Source: a bacterium (lineage in GTDB: Bacteria; Gemmatimonadota; Glassbacteria; GWA2-58-10). From it: a stretch of 45,975 nucleotides of DNA. Under the pieces are notes generated by a model. It did not search any database, was not told where the DNA came from, and was given only the letters and a program-made list of their open reading frames with translations. A program made the translations under genes and the position numbers. Of the stretch, positions 1 through 8,143 are shown in pieces (the stretch's first letter is position 1; every line of letters starts with the position of its first letter). The stretch is from the NCBI GenBank assembly GCA_021372515.1, contig JAJFUG010000095.1:1-45975 (forward strand), in the 5' to 3' direction.

Positions 1-1686
1 GCCGCCGCCAGCACGATCTGGTACGATGATTTCAGCAGCGACAGGACCGAATACACCGAGAGACAGAACGATCTCGACACGCGGGTCGGGTTCGGGGGCC
101 AGGGCGGCTCGCTGCCCTGTGTCTACGACAAGGGCTCCCAGGGCACGGGCAACCGCAAGCTGTTCTTCGGCGACAGCCCCTACGGCACCACCGTGGTCAA
201 GGCCGGGGAGAAGTTCGAGGAGGTCTACTGGCGGGTCTACGTGCTGCACCAGTACGGCTGGACCGGCGGCGCCGAGGCCAAGCTCAGCCGTATCACCAGC
301 ATTGTCAACGGCAGCTGGGCCCAGGCCATGATCGATCATGTCTGGGGGTCGAGCAACGAGACCCTCACCCTCGACCCGGTGAGCTGCGTCGAGGGCGACC
401 AGGTGCTTTCCACCGGTTACAACGACTGGAACGCCATGCATTGGCTGGGCAACTCGCCCTCCGCCCAGATGAGAATCTCCAGCACCGAGGAATCGGGCTG
501 GTGGGTCTGCGTGGAGGTCCGCTGTAAGCTCAACACCCCCGGCAAATCGGACGGTGAGACGCAGCTCTGGATCGACGGCCACCTGGAGACCGAGCGCCAC
601 AACATGAATTTCCGCGGCAGCTACACCGTACACGCCCTCAACGCCCTGTTCCTGGAAGCCTACTGGAACGAGGGCTCACCGGTGAAGCAGACCCGCTGGC
701 TGGATAATTACGTCGTCTCCACCGCGCCCATCGGCCCGGTGACCACCTCGGTGAACCCCACGCTGATCAAGCGGCCCTACCACGGGCCGGGGACCCAGGC
801 GGGCTGGGAGGCGGAGCTGTCCCAGTCGCTTCAGGGCGAAGCGGTCTGGCACGGCGCGGTGCAGGGCACGGCCGACACGCTGCGCGTGGACGCGGCGACC
901 GGGCGGTTCAGCGGCGCACTGGAGGGCCGGACCGCCCTCGACCCGGGCACCCGCTACTGGGTCCGGGTGCGCCAGAGCGGCAGCGATGGAGCCTGGTCCG
1001 AGTGGAGCCGCTGGCACCAGCCTTTCGTGACCGAGGGCCAGTCCGCCACCGGCGCGCTCGACTGCGACTGGAACGGTGACGGACGCTCCACGCTGGCGGA
1101 TGTGATCTCGTTCCTGCTGTTCCGCCGCGACCACCCGACCGACACTGCCGCGGACTACGACGGCGACGGCCGTCTGAGCGTGCTCGACCCCTACCGCATG
1201 CTCAAGGACATCCTGGCCGGACGCTGCGGACTGCCCGTGCTGGCCGCGGCGTCAGCGGGCAAGGACGGTGGAACCGCCCTGGCCCCGGCCGACCGCGAGT
1301 ACGTGCTGCAGCAGATGAGCAGCCTGCCGCTCAAGGAAAACGAGCGCACCGCGCTGCTGGCCGCGCTGGATGAGGCCTCGCGGCGCTCCATCCTGCCCGC
1401 CGCGTTCAGCCTGTCCCAGAACTACCCCAACCCGTTCAACCCGCAGACTGTCATCCCTTTCAGCTTGCCGGAGTCGCAGGCCCCCGTCCGGGTCTCGCTT
1501 AAGGTCTACGACCTCCGGAACCAGCTGGTGCGCACCCTGGTCGACGGGACCAGGGAGGCCGGGGTGTACACGGTGTTCTGGGACGGTGCGGACGAGCAGG
1601 GCCGCACCCTGCCCAGCGGGGTCTATTTCTACCGTCTGCAGGCCGGCGCGCACAGCCTGACCCGCAAAATGGTGCTCTTGCGCTGA
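1..1686 (+). CDS. Secreted jelly-roll/dockerin protein with FlgD-like C-terminal domain (5' partial)
   Basis: The reading frame is open from base 1, so the start and signal peptide lie outside the window; 561 residues are visible. The first ~240 residues have the beta-rich, Trp/Tyr-rich look of a concanavalin A-like (polysaccharide lyase or lectin) domain. Residues ~240-345 resemble a fibronectin type III module. From residue 356 come two calcium loops, DWNGDGRSTLAD and DYDGDGRLSVLD, which form a type I dockerin-like pair. The end (residue 471 onward) starts LSQNYPNPFNP and finishes with SGVYFYRLQAG and a basic tail, the FlgD-like/type IX-type C-terminal domain of FCB bacteria. This implies export across the outer membrane and surface attachment. 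A role in polysaccharide binding or cleavage is inferred. It is the first visible gene of a run reaching 23.7 kb, and the next gene follows after 16 bases. Confidence 0.8.
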   Translation, partial: AAASTIWYDDFSSDRTEYTERQNDLDTRVGFGGQGGSLPCVYDKGSQGTGNRKLFFGDSPYGTTVVKAGEKFEEVYWRVYVLHQYGWTGGAEAKLSRITSIVNGSWAQAMIDHVWGSSNETLTLDPVSCVEGDQVLSTGYNDWNAMHWLGNSPSAQMRISSTEESGWWVCVEVRCKLNTPGKSDGETQLWIDGHLETERHNMNFRGSYTVHALNALFLEAYWNEGSPVKQTRWLDNYVVSTAPIGPVTTSVNPTLIKRPYHGPGTQAGWEAELSQSLQGEAVWHGAVQGTADTLRVDAATGRFSGALEGRTALDPGTRYWVRVRQSGSDGAWSEWSRWHQPFVTEGQSATGALDCDWNGDGRSTLADVISFLLFRRDHPTDTAADYDGDGRLSVLDPYRMLKDILAGRCGLPVLAAASAGKDGGTALAPADREYVLQQMSSLPLKENERTALLAALDEASRRSILPAAFSLSQNYPNPFNPQTVIPFSLPESQAPVRVSLKVYDLRNQLVRTLVDGTREAGVYTVFWDGADEQGRTLPSGVYFYRLQAGAHSLTRKMVLLR

Positions 1687-1702
1687 GCCTCGAGGAGAAC
1701 GC

Positions 1703-3262
1703 ATGCAACGACGTGAGCTGATCCGGGCCGGCGCCGCGCTGGCCCTTCTGGGCGGGACCGCCCCCGGGGTGTCCCAAGCCGAGGGGCCCTCGCACCTCTG
1801 GGAGGGCTACGATTTCGGTTCCGGCCCCCCGGCGCCCGACCGTCTGAACCAGGGCCCCTTCGGCATCGAGCAGAGCGAGGTCTGGGCCACGATCGGCAGC
1901 ACTTCACAGAGCGCGGCCCATATCCGCAATTTCGGCGTCGGGTTTGTCGGCTACGCCTGGGAGGAGGGCGGCCCGGCCCTGGCGGTGCGGCGCGGGCAGC
2001 AGAAGCTGGAGGACGCGGTTGAGACCCTGGCCGCGCTGCCGTTCAACGACGTGATCTACATCCGTTGCGACTGGCGCGACGTGCAGAGCGCCCCCGGCCG
2101 GCTTGACCTGGCCCCGGTCTGGCAGGTCTCTCTCGATGCCGCCAAGCGCCACGGCCAGCGCATCGCGTTCCGCGTGCAGATGTCCAACCCGAAGCCGGTC
2201 CCGGCCGGCTACCGCGCCCTGCCAGATTTCCTGCTCGAAAAGGTGCCCCTGGTGCCCATCGGCCCCTACCCGGGACGCGGGGACCAGATGTTCGAGCCAC
2301 GCTACGACCACCCCGAGTTCATCAAGGCTTTCCGCGAGCTGAACGAGCTTCTGGCCGCGCGATTCGATTCCAGCGGCGAGGTGGAGTTCATCGACCTGAT
2401 GATGTACGGCTGGTGGGGCGAGGGCCACACCAGCGGCGCCGGGACCCCGTTCAACGACTATTACACCGCCGAAAAGACCTTCGTGGAGCTGACTCGTATC
2501 CAGTTCGAGAATTTCAAGCGGATACCGCTGGCGGCCAACACCCAGCCGGATGGCAACCACGTGGGCAACAACGAGGTGTTGGACATGACTGTCCGCGCGG
2601 GCGGCTGGCTGCGCTCGGACAGCATCATCCACGACGAGCCGATCCAGATCGAGCGCCTGGCCCACCGTCCCCCCTGGCTGGCGGTGGTGATCGAGCAGGG
2701 CTGGGCGCGCGCCCATGCGCTGGACAAAATCCCGGTGGACGCCGCCGGGGTGAGCGCCAAGGACAAGTCCATGCTGCATGTGCTGGACCTGGGGGCCAAC
2801 TACTGGGCGCTCTGGACCGAGGGCGAGAACCTCCGCCTCTACCGCGAGCGGTTCCCGCGGGCGTTCGAGGCCCTGGAGGCCCGGATGGGCCACCGGGTGC
2901 GACCCTCCTGGCTCTGGCAGCGCGAGCGCTGGGACCGTCCCGAGCTGATTATTGGTTTCACCAACGATGGCGTGGCCGGGGCGCCGGGCTATCTGCGGGT
3001 GAGCGTGGAAAGCCGCGACGGCTCTTACCGCGCCTCGGGCTGCCTGGACGCCGGACAGCCCTACGGTGGCAAGGTGCGCCAGGCCCAGTTCGTACTGCCG
3101 GAGGACATGTTCGGCCGCGAGGTGCTGATCCGCGGCGAGATCGTGACCAACGGCGTGGCGCGGCCCTACCGCTGGTGCTGCGCCCAGCCGCTGGAGCCGG
3201 ACGGGGCTTATGCGCTTCAGTTGAAAGAGAAAGGCAAGCTGGTCTGGGGTGAGGTGTACTGA
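1703..3262 (+). CDS. Exported TIM-barrel protein, putative glycoside hydrolase
   Basis: 519 residues. The N-terminus MQRRELIRAG plus an Ala/Leu/Gly stretch resembles a Tat signal peptide, followed by a mature periplasmic or surface domain. Residues ~105-245 read like the first half of a glycosidase (beta/alpha)8 barrel: a strand ending RCDWRDVQSAPGRLD, then FRVQMSNPKP, then EFIDLMMYGWWGEGH. Glu240 in the GWWGE segment is a candidate catalytic acid, as in DUF4832/GH42-like proteins. Residues ~415-515 look like a C-terminal beta-sandwich (IGFTNDGVAGAPGYLRVSVE). The RBS GAGGAGA lies 16 bases after the previous stop. I do not recognise a characterised family, so hydrolase activity is inferred from fold-like motifs and context. 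Confidence 0.6.
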   Translation: MQRRELIRAGAALALLGGTAPGVSQAEGPSHLWEGYDFGSGPPAPDRLNQGPFGIEQSEVWATIGSTSQSAAHIRNFGVGFVGYAWEEGGPALAVRRGQQKLEDAVETLAALPFNDVIYIRCDWRDVQSAPGRLDLAPVWQVSLDAAKRHGQRIAFRVQMSNPKPVPAGYRALPDFLLEKVPLVPIGPYPGRGDQMFEPRYDHPEFIKAFRELNELLAARFDSSGEVEFIDLMMYGWWGEGHTSGAGTPFNDYYTAEKTFVELTRIQFENFKRIPLAANTQPDGNHVGNNEVLDMTVRAGGWLRSDSIIHDEPIQIERLAHRPPWLAVVIEQGWARAHALDKIPVDAAGVSAKDKSMLHVLDLGANYWALWTEGENLRLYRERFPRAFEALEARMGHRVRPSWLWQRERWDRPELIIGFTNDGVAGAPGYLRVSVESRDGSYRASGCLDAGQPYGGKVRQAQFVLPEDMFGREVLIRGEIVTNGVARPYRWCCAQPLEPDGAYALQLKEKGKLVWGEVY

Positions 3263-3291
3263 GACGTGAGAGGCGGACACTGGAGGCGTGT

Positions 3292-4404
3292 ATGTCCAAC
3301 CTGATCGGTTTTCATTTTCTGGGAGTGATGCTGGCTCTGGCCGCGCTGACTGCGGCCGGCGCGGTGCTTTCGCCGGCGCAGGCCCAGTCGGGCTCGCAGG
3401 AGCCGGCCGCCTGGCCCAAGGTGGACGCCCACGCGCACGTGATGTCCATCCGTCCGCAGGACGAGGCGGCCTGGCTGGCCGACCTGGAGCGCTGGAACAT
3501 CAAATGGCTCACGATCTGCACTGCGGTGGATGACAGCCAGCACCTGCGCCGTCAGGTCGAGACCGCCGCCCGCCTTCACGCCGCGCACCCGGAGCGCCTG
3601 GCCTGGGTGACCACTTTTCCGCTCTACGAGTGGGGCCGTCCCGGCTGGCAGGAGAAAGCCCTGGCCGCGCTGCGGGACGGGTTCGAGCGGGGCGCGGTGG
3701 GGGTCAAGGTCTGGAAGGATATCGGCATGCTGCTCAGGGACCCGGACGGCGGCTACGTGCAGATCGACGACCCGCGGTTCGGCCCGCTGCTCGACTATAT
3801 CGAGAGCCAGGGCCGCACCCTGGTGGCCCATATCGCCGAGCCGCGCAGCTGCTGGCTGCCTTTGGACAAGATGCTCAGCCCCAACGACAGCGACTACTAT
3901 GGGCAGCACCCGCAGTACCACGCTTTCCTGCACCCCGAGATGCCGGACTACTGGACCATTATCGCGGCCCGCGACCGCATGCTGGCCGCGCACCCGCGCC
4001 TGCGCGTGGTAGGCTGCCACCTGGCCAGCCTGGAGTTCGACGTGGACGAGGTGGCGGCGCGCCTGGAGCGCTACCCCAACCTGGCCGTGGACCTGGCCGA
4101 GCGGGTCTACTATCTGCAACTCCAGGACCGGAAAAAAGTGCGCGACTTTGTCCTCAAGTACCAGGACCGTATCCTCTACGGCACCGACCTGGTGGTGGAC
4201 AGCGCCGGCGACCCCACCCGCCCGCTCGCGGCCTCGCTAGCCCGCACCGACTCGGTTTACGCTCAGGACATCCGCTATTTCGCCACGGACGGGCTCCTGA
4301 CCGACTGGAAAGTGCCGGGACAGTTCCAGGGCCTGGCCCTGCCCGATTCGGTGCTGAAGAAGTTATTCTGCGACAACGCGAAGACTTGGTTTCCCGGGAT
4401 CTGA
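3292..4404 (+). CDS. Exported amidohydrolase (COG2159-type TIM barrel), copy 1
   Basis: 370 residues with an N-terminal signal peptide ending near AQAQ (residue ~32). The mature protein begins with the metal motif DAHAH (residues 45-49). It carries the further landmarks of the amidohydrolase-2 superfamily: a Lys in VGVKVWKD, HIAEP, VVGCHLAS and the C-terminal LYGTDL. These suit a mononuclear or dinuclear zinc hydrolase or decarboxylase acting outside the cytoplasm; the substrate is unknown. The start has a good RBS (GGAGG, 5 bases upstream). The next gene encodes a close paralogue with the same motifs in the same order, so this is half of a tandem duplication. Confidence 0.75.
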   Translation: MSNLIGFHFLGVMLALAALTAAGAVLSPAQAQSGSQEPAAWPKVDAHAHVMSIRPQDEAAWLADLERWNIKWLTICTAVDDSQHLRRQVETAARLHAAHPERLAWVTTFPLYEWGRPGWQEKALAALRDGFERGAVGVKVWKDIGMLLRDPDGGYVQIDDPRFGPLLDYIESQGRTLVAHIAEPRSCWLPLDKMLSPNDSDYYGQHPQYHAFLHPEMPDYWTIIAARDRMLAAHPRLRVVGCHLASLEFDVDEVAARLERYPNLAVDLAERVYYLQLQDRKKVRDFVLKYQDRILYGTDLVVDSAGDPTRPLAASLARTDSVYAQDIRYFATDGLLTDWKVPGQFQGLALPDSVLKKLFCDNAKTWFPGI

Positions 4405-4463
4405 AATTGAAGCTGTGATAGGCCCTTATGGGCATTGAAGTTAAACGGAGACGGAGGTATGAG

Positions 4464-5615
4464 ATGGCGAGCGGAAAGGTGAGTGAGAGAGGCCTGGCGG
4501 CTGTGGTGTTCCTGGGGGCGGCGCTGCTTGTCCTGTCGCTGCTGGGTCTCGGCTGCTCGGGCGGCGCCCAGCCGCAGCCCGCGGCCGCGGAGCAGGGGAT
4601 GAGCGCGGAGGAGTTGGCGGCCATGCCCAAGATCGACGCGCACGCGCATTACATGGGTGTGCTGGATGAAGAGCTGCCGCCGCTGTTCGAGTGCCTGGAC
4701 GGCTACCATATGAAATGGCTCACTATCTGCACCGTGGGCCTGACCGACTCGGCCAAGGTGGCCGCCAAGATCGCCCTGGCCGCGCGCCTTCACGAGCAGT
4801 ACCCCGAGCGGGTGGCCTGGGCCACCACGTTCCCGCTCTACAACTGGAACAATCCTGACTGGAAAGAGAAAGCCCTGGCCACGATCCAGGACGGCTTCGA
4901 GAAAGGCGCGGTGGCGGTCAAGGTCTGGAAAGAGATCGGCATGGTGCTCAAGGACCCGGACAGCAGCTACGTGATGATCAACGACCCGCGTTTCGACCCG
5001 ATCTTCGACTACATCGCCAGCCAGAACCGCACCCTGGTGGCCCATATCGGCGAGCCGCGCAACTGCTGGCTGCCGCTCGACTCCATGACCGTGAACAACG
5101 ACCGCAAGTATTTCGCCGAGTTCCCCCAGTACCACGCCTACCTGCACCCCGAGATTCCGCATTACTGGAAGCATGTCGCAGCGCGCGACAGCGTTCTGGC
5201 CCATCACCCGAACCTGCGCGTGGTGGGCTGCCACCTGGGCAGCGTGGAGTGGGACGTGGACGAGCTGGCCAAGCGCTTCGACCTCTACCCCAATTTCGCC
5301 GTGGACATGGCCGCGCGGGTCTGCCACCTCCAGGTGCAGGACCGCGAGAAAGTGCGCGCTTTCCTGATCAAGTACCAGGACCGCGTGCTCTACGGCACCG
5401 ACCTGGGCGCCGGCCGCGAATACATGCAGACCTCCATCGACAGCACCGTGGTCAAGATCAAGACGACTTACGACAAGGACTTCAAGTATTTCGCCACGGA
5501 CCAGGAGATGGAAGTCTGGGAGGTCAACGGCAAGTTCCGCGGCCTGGCCCTTCCGGCCGAGGTGCTGCGCAAGATTTTCCACGACAACGCCGTGAAATGG
5601 TATCCGGGCATCTGA
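4464..5615 (+). CDS. Lipoprotein amidohydrolase (COG2159-type), copy 2
   Basis: 383 residues from the ATG at 4464, chosen because GGAGG ends 6 bases before it; an in-frame ATG at 4428 has no RBS. A hydrophobic stretch ends in LLGLGCSGG, a plausible if imperfect lipobox, so the protein is probably membrane-anchored where copy 1 is soluble. Landmarks are the DAHAH metal motif, VAVKVWKEIGM, HIGEPRNCWLPLD, VVGCHLGSVEWDVDE and LYGTDLGAG. Long blocks match copy 1 almost residue for residue (for example DPRF.P..DYI.SQ.RTLVAHI.EPR.CWLPLD), while the C-terminal insertion before the last helix differs. Substrate unknown; paired placement suggests related substrates in the same pathway. Confidence 0.78.
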   Translation: MASGKVSERGLAAVVFLGAALLVLSLLGLGCSGGAQPQPAAAEQGMSAEELAAMPKIDAHAHYMGVLDEELPPLFECLDGYHMKWLTICTVGLTDSAKVAAKIALAARLHEQYPERVAWATTFPLYNWNNPDWKEKALATIQDGFEKGAVAVKVWKEIGMVLKDPDSSYVMINDPRFDPIFDYIASQNRTLVAHIGEPRNCWLPLDSMTVNNDRKYFAEFPQYHAYLHPEIPHYWKHVAARDSVLAHHPNLRVVGCHLGSVEWDVDELAKRFDLYPNFAVDMAARVCHLQVQDREKVRAFLIKYQDRVLYGTDLGAGREYMQTSIDSTVVKIKTTYDKDFKYFATDQEMEVWEVNGKFRGLALPAEVLRKIFHDNAVKWYPGI

Positions 5616-5663
5616 CCCGGCCGGCCTGAGCGGAGAGGTTCACTCTCAACAGGAGAAGTCAGG

Positions 5664-8126
5664 ATGCGCTCACAGTTCGGATTGTCCCTTGCGTTGCGGC
5701 TCACCTCGCTGCTCGTTGCGGCCGCGCTCTGCGGCTGCACGGCGCAGGCGGAGCAATCCGCCGCCGCGCCCCAGGCCGCGGCCGACCTAACCACCTGCGG
5801 CTGGCAGGTGATCGGCCCCGGCGGCGGCGGCGGTATTTTCAAGCCCACGGTCAGCCCGCACGACCCCAATCTAATGCTGGCCCACTGCGACATGACCGGC
5901 GCTTATATCAGCTACGACGGTGGGGACAACTGGCGCATGTTCTACACTTGCAACGTCCCCGAGGCCTTCGAGTTCGACCCGGTGGACCCGAACGTGATCT
6001 ACGTGGCCGCGCGCGGGTTCCTCTGGAGCGAGGACCGCGGCAGCGGAGTGGGTTTCCTGCTGCGCTCGGCGGACAAGGGCCGCTCCTGGCGCATTGTCTA
6101 CCCCGACATGTCGAAGGCCGACACCACTCTCAGCCTGCCGCAGAGCCGCCAGGTGCTTCCCTCCCAGGTAGTCCAGGGCACTGCGGACGCCACGATCCAG
6201 AAAGTGGAGGTCGATCCCTCCAACAACCAGCGGATATTCCTGGGCATGGCCCCGCTCGAGACCTACATGAGCCGCGGCAGTGAGGCCCCGCTGCGCCAGG
6301 CCATGCTGATGGTTTCGGACGATGCGGGCGGGTCCTGGCGCACCGCGGCCGAGTTGCCGGGCCGGAGCGTGCTGGGGCTGTACCCGGGCGCGCCGGACGG
6401 CAAGCCGGATGAGGTCCTGGTGATCACCGAAAAGTCGGGCGCCCTGGTGGATGTGGTCAAGGGCGCCGTGACCCCGCTGCCCCTGCCGGCCGAGTTCGCG
6501 GTCTGCACCGCCGGCGGCGTGGGCAAGGACGGCAGCGTGGTCTATGTGGTGGGCTACGGGCGCAAGGATGGCAAGGTCGCGGGCAGCGTGTATCTCAGCC
6601 GCGACCGTGGAAAGAGCTGGCAGGAGGCAGGCAGCGGCCTGCGCTACGAGGTGCCCGAGAACGGCGTGCCCGAGCTGCGCGGCCTGGCGGTCTGCGAAAC
6701 CCGTCCCGAGGTGGCCTACATCTCCAGCGCCAACGCGCGCGAGGCCCGCGACAAGGCGGGTGCATGGCAGTACGGCATCTTCAAGACCTCCGACAGCGGC
6801 GGCGCCTGGCAGCCGGTCTGGCTGTCCGACGACAAGGGCTACCTGACCAGGAACCACGAGGGCTCCTGGCTCGACAAGCAGTGGGGGCCCGGCTGGGGCG
6901 GCAACCCGATCGACATCGGAGTCGACCCGCACAACCCCGACCTGGTGTTCGGCTCGGACGCCGGGCGCGCCTACCGCTCGCGCGACGGCGGCAAAACCTG
7001 GAAGGAAATCGACAGCCACAACAACCCGGACGGCTCGTACTCCACCAGCGGCCTGAATGTCACCACCTGCTACGGCGTGATTTTCGATCCGTTCGACGCG
7101 AACCATTTCTTCATCACCTACACCGACATCGGCCTGTTCCACACCCTGGACTACGGCAAGACCTGGCTGCACTCGGTGAAAGGGACGCCTTTCCCCTGGA
7201 CCAACACCTGCTACTGGCTGACTTTCGACCCCAAGGTTCAGGGCCGCGCCTGGGCGGTCTGGGCCAACGCGCACGACCTTCCCCGCGACAAGATGTTCGG
7301 CCGGGACGGGCGGTTCGACCGCAACCAGGGCGGAGTGACAGTGACCGCGGACGGCGGCCGCTCCTGGAGCGTGGCCGGAACCGGGATGCCGGACAACGCG
7401 GTCTCCACTTGCGTGCTGGTCGATCCGGACAGCCCGGTGGACAGCCGTCACCTCTATGTCACCGTGTTCGACAAGGGCGTGTACCGCTCGATCGACGGCG
7501 GGGCGAGCTGGAGCCTGGCCAACAACGGCCTGGGCGGCAACCTCTACGCCTGGCGTATCACCCGCACCTCCGGCGGGCGGCTGCTGCTGCTCATGACCCG
7601 CGGACGGCGCGGGCCGGAAACCGTGCCCGGCGCGCTGTATTCCAGCACGGACGGCGGCGGCTCCTGGCAGAGTGTGGCCCTGCCCGAAGGGGTGGTCGCA
7701 CCGCACGACATCCAGGTAGACCCGACGGACGACAAACGCCTCTACCTGGCCTGCTGGACCCGTCAGGGCGACAACGGCGTGGACACCGGCGGCGGCGTGT
7801 TCCGCAGCGAGGACGGCGGAGCGAGCTGGAAACGGGTGTTCGACGAGCGGGTGCGGGTGAACTCCCTGGCTGTGAGCCCGGCCAGCCCGCAAACCATTTT
7901 CATCAACACTTTCCAGAACGCGGCCTGGCGCAGCGATGACCGGGGCGAGAGCTGGAAGCGCCTGGAGGGCTACCGTTTCAAGTGGGGCCAGCGGCCCAAC
8001 ATCGACCCCCGTCGGCCGGACCTGATCTACCTGACCACCTACGGCGGCAGCGTGTTTGTCGGACCGTCCACGGGTGTGCCCGGCGCGGTGGAGGACATTG
8101 TCAACATGCCATCCGCCTGGTGGTGA
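5664..8126 (+). CDS. Asp-box beta-propeller lipoprotein, sialidase/GH74-like, copy 1
   Basis: 820 residues. The signal peptide ends ALCGC, a probable lipoprotein site. I count about twelve Asp-box signatures of the S-x-D-x-G-x-[ST]-W type spread over the whole length (for example SYDGGDNWR, SADKGRSWR, SRDGGKTWK, SIDGGASWS, STDGGGSWQ). This many, over about 780 residues, fits two tandem beta-propellers as in GH74 endoglucanases or sortilin-like proteins rather than a single six-blade sialidase. The C-terminus ends in Trp-Trp, with a block RFKWGQRPN...TTYGGSVFVGP shared with the next gene. RBS AGGAG lies 8 bases upstream. Whether it is an enzyme or a glycan-binding protein cannot be decided; no catalytic residues could be assigned. 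Confidence 0.75.
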   Translation: MRSQFGLSLALRLTSLLVAAALCGCTAQAEQSAAAPQAAADLTTCGWQVIGPGGGGGIFKPTVSPHDPNLMLAHCDMTGAYISYDGGDNWRMFYTCNVPEAFEFDPVDPNVIYVAARGFLWSEDRGSGVGFLLRSADKGRSWRIVYPDMSKADTTLSLPQSRQVLPSQVVQGTADATIQKVEVDPSNNQRIFLGMAPLETYMSRGSEAPLRQAMLMVSDDAGGSWRTAAELPGRSVLGLYPGAPDGKPDEVLVITEKSGALVDVVKGAVTPLPLPAEFAVCTAGGVGKDGSVVYVVGYGRKDGKVAGSVYLSRDRGKSWQEAGSGLRYEVPENGVPELRGLAVCETRPEVAYISSANAREARDKAGAWQYGIFKTSDSGGAWQPVWLSDDKGYLTRNHEGSWLDKQWGPGWGGNPIDIGVDPHNPDLVFGSDAGRAYRSRDGGKTWKEIDSHNNPDGSYSTSGLNVTTCYGVIFDPFDANHFFITYTDIGLFHTLDYGKTWLHSVKGTPFPWTNTCYWLTFDPKVQGRAWAVWANAHDLPRDKMFGRDGRFDRNQGGVTVTADGGRSWSVAGTGMPDNAVSTCVLVDPDSPVDSRHLYVTVFDKGVYRSIDGGASWSLANNGLGGNLYAWRITRTSGGRLLLLMTRGRRGPETVPGALYSSTDGGGSWQSVALPEGVVAPHDIQVDPTDDKRLYLACWTRQGDNGVDTGGGVFRSEDGGASWKRVFDERVRVNSLAVSPASPQTIFINTFQNAAWRSDDRGESWKRLEGYRFKWGQRPNIDPRRPDLIYLTTYGGSVFVGPSTGVPGAVEDIVNMPSAWW

Positions 8127-8143
8127 GAATGAAGGATAAGGGG

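Noticed and set aside
7982-8143. Upstream extension of the second Asp-box gene into the first
   Set aside because: The extension has no RBS and no signal-like N-terminus; GAAGGA before ATG 8144 and the hydrophobic leader that follows fix the start.
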